NCBI GenBank assembly: GCA_031119205.1
Contig: JAVHYF010000008.1
Coordinates: 62,001-126,000, forward strand
Reading direction: 5' to 3'
DNA: 64,000 bases
Source: Moraxellaceae bacterium
GTDB taxonomy: Bacteria; Pseudomonadota; Gammaproteobacteria; Burkholderiales; Rhodocyclaceae
Under the pieces are notes generated by a model that made no database searches, was not told the DNA's origin, and was given only the letters and a program-made list of their open reading frames with translations. Positions 60,491 to 64,000 of this stretch are shown piece after piece. The position numbers and the translations under genes are program-made. Each line of letters starts with the position of its first letter. Position 1 is the stretch's first letter.

Positions 60491-62002
60491 ATGGGTGATC
60501 TCGTCGCCAACCTCTCGCTGGGCTTCGGTGCCGCCGTCACGCCCGGCAACCTGATGTTCTGCTTCCTCGGCACGCTGCTGGGTACGCTGGTCGGCGTGCT
60601 GCCCGGGCTGGGGCCGATCACCACCATCGCCCTGCTGATGCCGTTCGCATTCAGCCTGGAGCCGGTGACGGCGCTGATCATGCTGGCCGGCGTGTTCTAC
60701 GGCTCGCAGTACGGTGGCTCCACCAGCGCCATCCTGACCAACATCCCCGGCGAATCCGCGTCGGTCATCACCTGCCTGGACGGCCACCCGATGGCCCGCC
60801 AGGGGCGAGCCGGCGCAGCGCTGGCGGTCGCAGCCTGGGGTTCGTTCATCGCCGGCACGGTGGCGACGCTGCTGATCGCCGTGGCGGCGCCGCTGATGGC
60901 GGCCGTGGCACTGGCCATGACCTCGGTGGAGTACTGCGCGCTGATGCTCTTCGGCCTGGTGGCGACGGTGGTACTCGCTTCCGGCTCCGTGCTCAATGCG
61001 ATATGCATGATCATGGTGGGCCTGTTGCTCGGCCTGGTCGGCACCGACGTCAACAGCGGCACCCAGCGCTACGTGTTCGGCGTGCCGCTGCTGGCGGACG
61101 GGCTGGACTTCGTGGCGCTGGCCACCGGCCTGTTCGGCATCACCGAAGTGATCCAGACCATGATCGCAGCGCGCAGCCCCGCGGCCGAGCGCACCGGCGA
61201 GGTGAAGTCCGTCGGCCTCACCGGCGAGGAGTGGCGCCGTTCGTGGAAAGCCATCCTGCGCGGCACAGGCCTGGGCTCCCTGCTGGGCATCCTGCCAGGC
61301 AGCGGCGGCACCATTGCGTCCTTCGCGTCCTATGCGCTGGAGAAGCGCGTGTCGAAGCGGCCGGAGGAATTCGGCAAGGGCGCCATCGAAGGTGTCGCCG
61401 CCCCGGAGGCCGCCAACAACGCGGGCTCGCAAACCTCCTTCGTGCCCCTGCTGACGCTGGGCATCCCCACCAACGCGACGATGGCGGTGCTCAGCGGCGC
61501 GATGATCGTGCATGGCATCCAGCCCGGCCCCAAGGTGATCTCCGAACAGCCGACCCTTTTCTGGGGGCTGATCTGCTCCATGTGGATCGGCAACTTCATG
61601 CTGCTGCTGATCAACCTGCCGCTGGCGAAGCTGTGGGCGCGCGGCATGGAGATTCCGCAGCGCATCCTGGCCCCGGCCATCGTGTCGATCTGCTGCGTCG
61701 GCGTCTACGCGGTAACCAACTCCTTTGCGGCGCTGGCGATCATGGCCGGCTTCGGTGTCGTCGGCTTCGTGCTGCGCAGGCTGGACTGCGAGCCCGCGCC
61801 GCTGGTGCTCGGCTTCGTGCTCGGCCCCCTGCTGGAAGAGAACTTCCGTCGCGCCATGATGGTGGCGAAGGGGGACCTCGGCGTCTTCGTGTCGCGCCCC
61901 ATCAGCCTGGCGCTGCTGATCGCCACCGCGCTGGTCCTCCTCAGCCTCAGCCTGCCGCTGGTGCGCCGCGAGCGCAGCCTCCTCAAGGAATGCGAAGCAT
62001 GA
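60491..62002 (+). CDS. Tripartite tricarboxylate transporter large membrane subunit (TctA)
   Basis: A 503-residue integral membrane protein with about eleven to twelve segments and the two TctA repeats: GTLVGVLPGLGPITTIALLM in the first and GSLLGILPGSGGTIASFASY in the second. It forms the cation-driven transport channel. The ATG at 60491 is used; a GTG three codons earlier is also open. Its stop overlaps the amidase ATG by 4 bp, so uptake and hydrolysis are translationally coupled. Confidence 0.94.
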   Translation: MGDLVANLSLGFGAAVTPGNLMFCFLGTLLGTLVGVLPGLGPITTIALLMPFAFSLEPVTALIMLAGVFYGSQYGGSTSAILTNIPGESASVITCLDGHPMARQGRAGAALAVAAWGSFIAGTVATLLIAVAAPLMAAVALAMTSVEYCALMLFGLVATVVLASGSVLNAICMIMVGLLLGLVGTDVNSGTQRYVFGVPLLADGLDFVALATGLFGITEVIQTMIAARSPAAERTGEVKSVGLTGEEWRRSWKAILRGTGLGSLLGILPGSGGTIASFASYALEKRVSKRPEEFGKGAIEGVAAPEAANNAGSQTSFVPLLTLGIPTNATMAVLSGAMIVHGIQPGPKVISEQPTLFWGLICSMWIGNFMLLLINLPLAKLWARGMEIPQRILAPAIVSICCVGVYAVTNSFAALAIMAGFGVVGFVLRRLDCEPAPLVLGFVLGPLLEENFRRAMMVAKGDLGVFVSRPISLALLIATALVLLSLSLPLVRRERSLLKECEA

Positions 62003-63363
62003 ACAGCCCTGCCAGCAAAACGGATTCGACCTCGGATTCCATCGAGGCGGTGGGCCGCGCGCTGCGCGCGGACGAGGTCTCGGCCACGGAAATCCTGTCG
62101 CAATGCCTCGCCGCCATCGAGCGCGACAATCCGCGGCTGAGGGCGCTGGTCAGCATCGATCCGGGAACGGCCCTGCATGCAGCGATAGCACTGGACGTCG
62201 AGCTGGCCTCGGGCCAGGACCGCGGCCCGTTGCACGGCATCCCCGTCGTCGTGAAGGACACGCTGGACGTGGCCGGCATGCCCACCATTGGTGGCAGCGC
62301 CACCTTCACCCGCATCGCCGCGAGCCGCGATGCGGCCGTGGTGGCGCGACTGCGCACGGCTGGTGCGATCATCCTCGGCAAGGCCACCACCTGGGAGCTG
62401 GGCTGCGGGGTGGGCGAGCTCCAGACCCGCGCCACGTCAGCCGAGGCACACAACCCGGTGGACCCCGCCTACTTCTCCGGTGGCTCGTCCAGTGGCTCGG
62501 CGGTAGCCGTTGCCGCCGGCTTCGCCTACGGCGCGGTCGGCGCGGATACCGGGGGTTCGATACGCTCGCCAGCGTCTGCGTGCGGCATCGCCGGCCTCAA
62601 GCCCAGCTTCGGTGCCGTGGAACGTGACGGCGCCTTCGCTCACTCGACCTCGCTGGACCATGTCGGCCCGATGGCCCGCCAGGCCTCCGACCTGCTCGCG
62701 CTGCAGGCGGCCATGCTGGGCATGCCGGCGATCAACTTCCCGGCCACCGGCCTCGACGGCGCGCGCTTCGCGGTCGTGCGCGAATGGATCGAGGACGCCC
62801 AGCTGGACGCCGCCGTCGCCGACAACTTCGAGAGCCGCATCGCCCAGCTGCGCAGCGCGGGCGCGCTTGTAGAGTTCCGCAGCATTGGCGCACCCGTCAC
62901 CGAGTGGCGCAAGGTCATGGAGATCATCGGCGGCTTCGAGTCGCTGTCGCGCAACCGGCACCTGCTGGATATGCCGGACGCCATCAGCCCGTCCATCCTG
63001 ACCTGGCTGGAATCAGCCGCGCAGATCACGCCGCAACGCTACTGGGACGCCCTGGCACAGCGTGAGGCACTGACCGCCCGGCTGCAGACGCTGATGTCCG
63101 AACAGGATTTCCTGGCCTGTCCCGCCGCGGGCAACCGCGTGCCGCGCGCCGACGACGAGGCGGGCCGCGTCACCTACAGCCTGAATTCCGTGAATGCGAT
63201 CTACAACCTGTCCGGCCATCCCGCGCTGTCCATACCAACCGGCTTCGACGACCGCGGCTTGCCGCTAGGCATGCAGGTGGCCACCCGCCGCGGGGCTGAC
63301 TTCAGGTTGCTGCAGATGGGTTGCGCAATGGAGGAGGTGTTCACGGCGGGCAACGCGCCATGA
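61999..63363 (+). CDS. Amidase (amidase-signature family)
   Basis: A 454-residue amidase-signature enzyme with a complete triad: K86 (PVVVKDT), S163 (GGSSSGS) and S187 (DTGGSIRS), 24 residues between the Ser pair. It hydrolyses an amide in the cytosol. Its ATGA overlap with tctA means the transporter very probably brings in its substrate or a compound made from it. It is clearly different from the amidase at 31072, so the window has two separate amide-use operons. Confidence 0.93.
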   Translation: MNSPASKTDSTSDSIEAVGRALRADEVSATEILSQCLAAIERDNPRLRALVSIDPGTALHAAIALDVELASGQDRGPLHGIPVVVKDTLDVAGMPTIGGSATFTRIAASRDAAVVARLRTAGAIILGKATTWELGCGVGELQTRATSAEAHNPVDPAYFSGGSSSGSAVAVAAGFAYGAVGADTGGSIRSPASACGIAGLKPSFGAVERDGAFAHSTSLDHVGPMARQASDLLALQAAMLGMPAINFPATGLDGARFAVVREWIEDAQLDAAVADNFESRIAQLRSAGALVEFRSIGAPVTEWRKVMEIIGGFESLSRNRHLLDMPDAISPSILTWLESAAQITPQRYWDALAQREALTARLQTLMSEQDFLACPAAGNRVPRADDEAGRVTYSLNSVNAIYNLSGHPALSIPTGFDDRGLPLGMQVATRRGADFRLLQMGCAMEEVFTAGNAP

Positions 63364-63377
63364 CTGGCAGCGCGGAC

Positions 63378-63400
63378 GCAGGGCTAATGCTCAGCCCTGC
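63378..63400. terminator. Hairpin between the amidase and the convergent Ala-rich gene
   Basis: GCAGGGCT, loop AATGCTC, AGCCCTGC: a perfect 8-bp stem in the 51-bp gap between two convergent stops. No T-run is present on either side. It is a probable two-way terminator. Confidence 0.55.
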
Positions 63401-63414
63401 CAGCTCTCAAGCAC

Positions 63415-64000
63415 TCAGCGACGCGACTCCAGCCAGGCCTCGGTGGAGTCATCGCGCCGGCCACGCACCGGTGTGACCGCTGCGGCAGCGGGAATGGCGG
63501 TGCCGTCATCCGGCGCACCAGCCCGGAAGCCCGCCTGCTCCTTGCCGAAGGACGTCAGCCCGGCGATCAGTGCAGCCTGCTGGTAGGGGTCCAGCACACG
63601 GGCGTTCGCCAGCGGTTGCGCGGCGACGGCAGCCGCGTTCAGCGCGATGGCGTTGCCGCTGACGGCATCGGCGCCCACAGTGGTCACTGTCGCGTCGTTG
63701 GCGTTGGAAGCAACACCAGCAACGGGCGCGACGCGGGCGGGTTCCAGCTCCGCCACCGCCGGCGCCGTCACGGCAGTGGCGGCAGCCGACTGTGTCGGCG
63801 TCGCGACGACAGCCTGCGGCGCGGGTGCGGTGCTGCGTGTCACGGCAGCCTCGTTGTCAGTGGCGACGGCATCACCGCCGCCATCATCCTGCGTCAGGTC
63901 CAGCAGGCCCTGTGCACCCGTGCGTTCCGTCTGCGGTGGCGAGACCAGGGTGTCGAGCCCGGCCTGCGTGTCGACGGCGTCACTACCAGCATCCGGCGCC
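63415..64000 (-). CDS. Ala-rich low-complexity protein (5' end outside window)
   Basis: The frame is open to the right edge, so only the C-terminal about 195 residues are seen. The sequence is rich in Ala, Thr, Val, Asp and Gly with no clear domain. Near the end a more ordered part reads LDPYQQAALIAGLTSFGKEQ and the protein closes with DDSTEAWLESRR. The composition suggests a disordered linker or a secreted/surface or flagellar-accessory protein, but I do not recognise it. A GTG at 63843 is a possible internal start and is not preferred because coding continues above it. Confidence 0.6.
   Translation of the reverse strand, partial: APDAGSDAVDTQAGLDTLVSPPQTERTGAQGLLDLTQDDGGGDAVATDNEAAVTRSTAPAPQAVVATPTQSAAATAVTAPAVAELEPARVAPVAGVASNANDATVTTVGADAVSGNAIALNAAAVAAQPLANARVLDPYQQAALIAGLTSFGKEQAGFRAGAPDDGTAIPAAAAVTPVRGRRDDSTEAWLESRR

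Noticed and set aside
1-64000. Insertion sequences, prophage, CRISPR arrays, tRNA or rRNA genes
   Set aside because: No transposase or integrase motif, regularly spaced repeats with unique spacers, or tRNA/rRNA-like sequence was seen on either strand.

Overview
The window is about 64 kb of GC-rich chromosome with tightly packed, mostly overlapping genes. Organism clues are the high GC, the tripartite tricarboxylate (Bug/TctC) transporter, many LysR and AraC regulators, a NasR-type nitrate regulator and a bacteriophytochrome. Together they suggest a metabolically versatile betaproteobacterium (Burkholderiales or Rhodocyclales type). This is inference; no rRNA or tRNA gene is present to fix the taxonomy, and I see no phage, insertion sequence or CRISPR array.

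Layout. 1-4514: red-light signalling unit (5'-truncated bacteriophytochrome kinase, single-domain response regulator, hybrid kinase). 4687-11959: small metabolic and regulatory genes (aldo/keto reductase, two VOC proteins, LysR/RidA pair, methyltransferase, an AraC-VOC-LysR operon, LysE exporter). 12084-16477: nitrate/nitrite module on the minus strand: NasR (NIT-ANTAR), a long leader with a sigma54-type promoter, an ANTAR-type hairpin and an attenuator, then a formate/nitrite transporter and a membrane-anchored PP2C phosphatase-Ser/Thr kinase fusion. 16622-24511: AraC/SBF transporter, GFA protein, quinone-reductase-like enzyme, MFS/AraC pair, GST and WYL regulator. 24655-26382: Aer-type redox chemoreceptor behind a FliA-like promoter.

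26422-36185 is the most distinctive block. A LysR gene separates a minus-strand operon (SDR, dihydropyrimidinase/hydantoinase) from a plus-strand operon (DHDPS/NAL-fold lyase, amidase, Asp/Glu/hydantoin racemase, polar-amino-acid ABC importer). It reads as a dedicated import and ring-opening pathway for a cyclic amide, ureide or amino-acid-like compound. Three of its enzymes lack canonical catalytic residues. 36250-43109: complete copper/silver efflux system (small exported protein, CusF, CusC, CusB with fused CusF-like tail, CusA).

43261-46150: anaerobic class III ribonucleotide reductase nrdD-nrdG behind an FNR-like box and two NrdR boxes 31 bp apart. 46170-50539: flavin reductase/LysR, exported DJ-1/PfpI protein, msrB-msrA, and a MarR gene with two operators over its promoter. 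50636-57767: DUF1398, MHYT-GGDEF diguanylate cyclase, a small exported protein, orphan PilT-like ATPase, radical SAM protein, VOC protein and GNAT. 57810-63363: LysR divergent from a TctC-TctB-TctA-amidase operon. The last frame (63415-64000, minus) is an Ala-rich protein cut by the window edge.

Recurring themes are divergent regulator/target pairs, ATGA-type translational coupling inside operons, and short 11-12 bp tandem repeats placed at or just after stop codons (three places).
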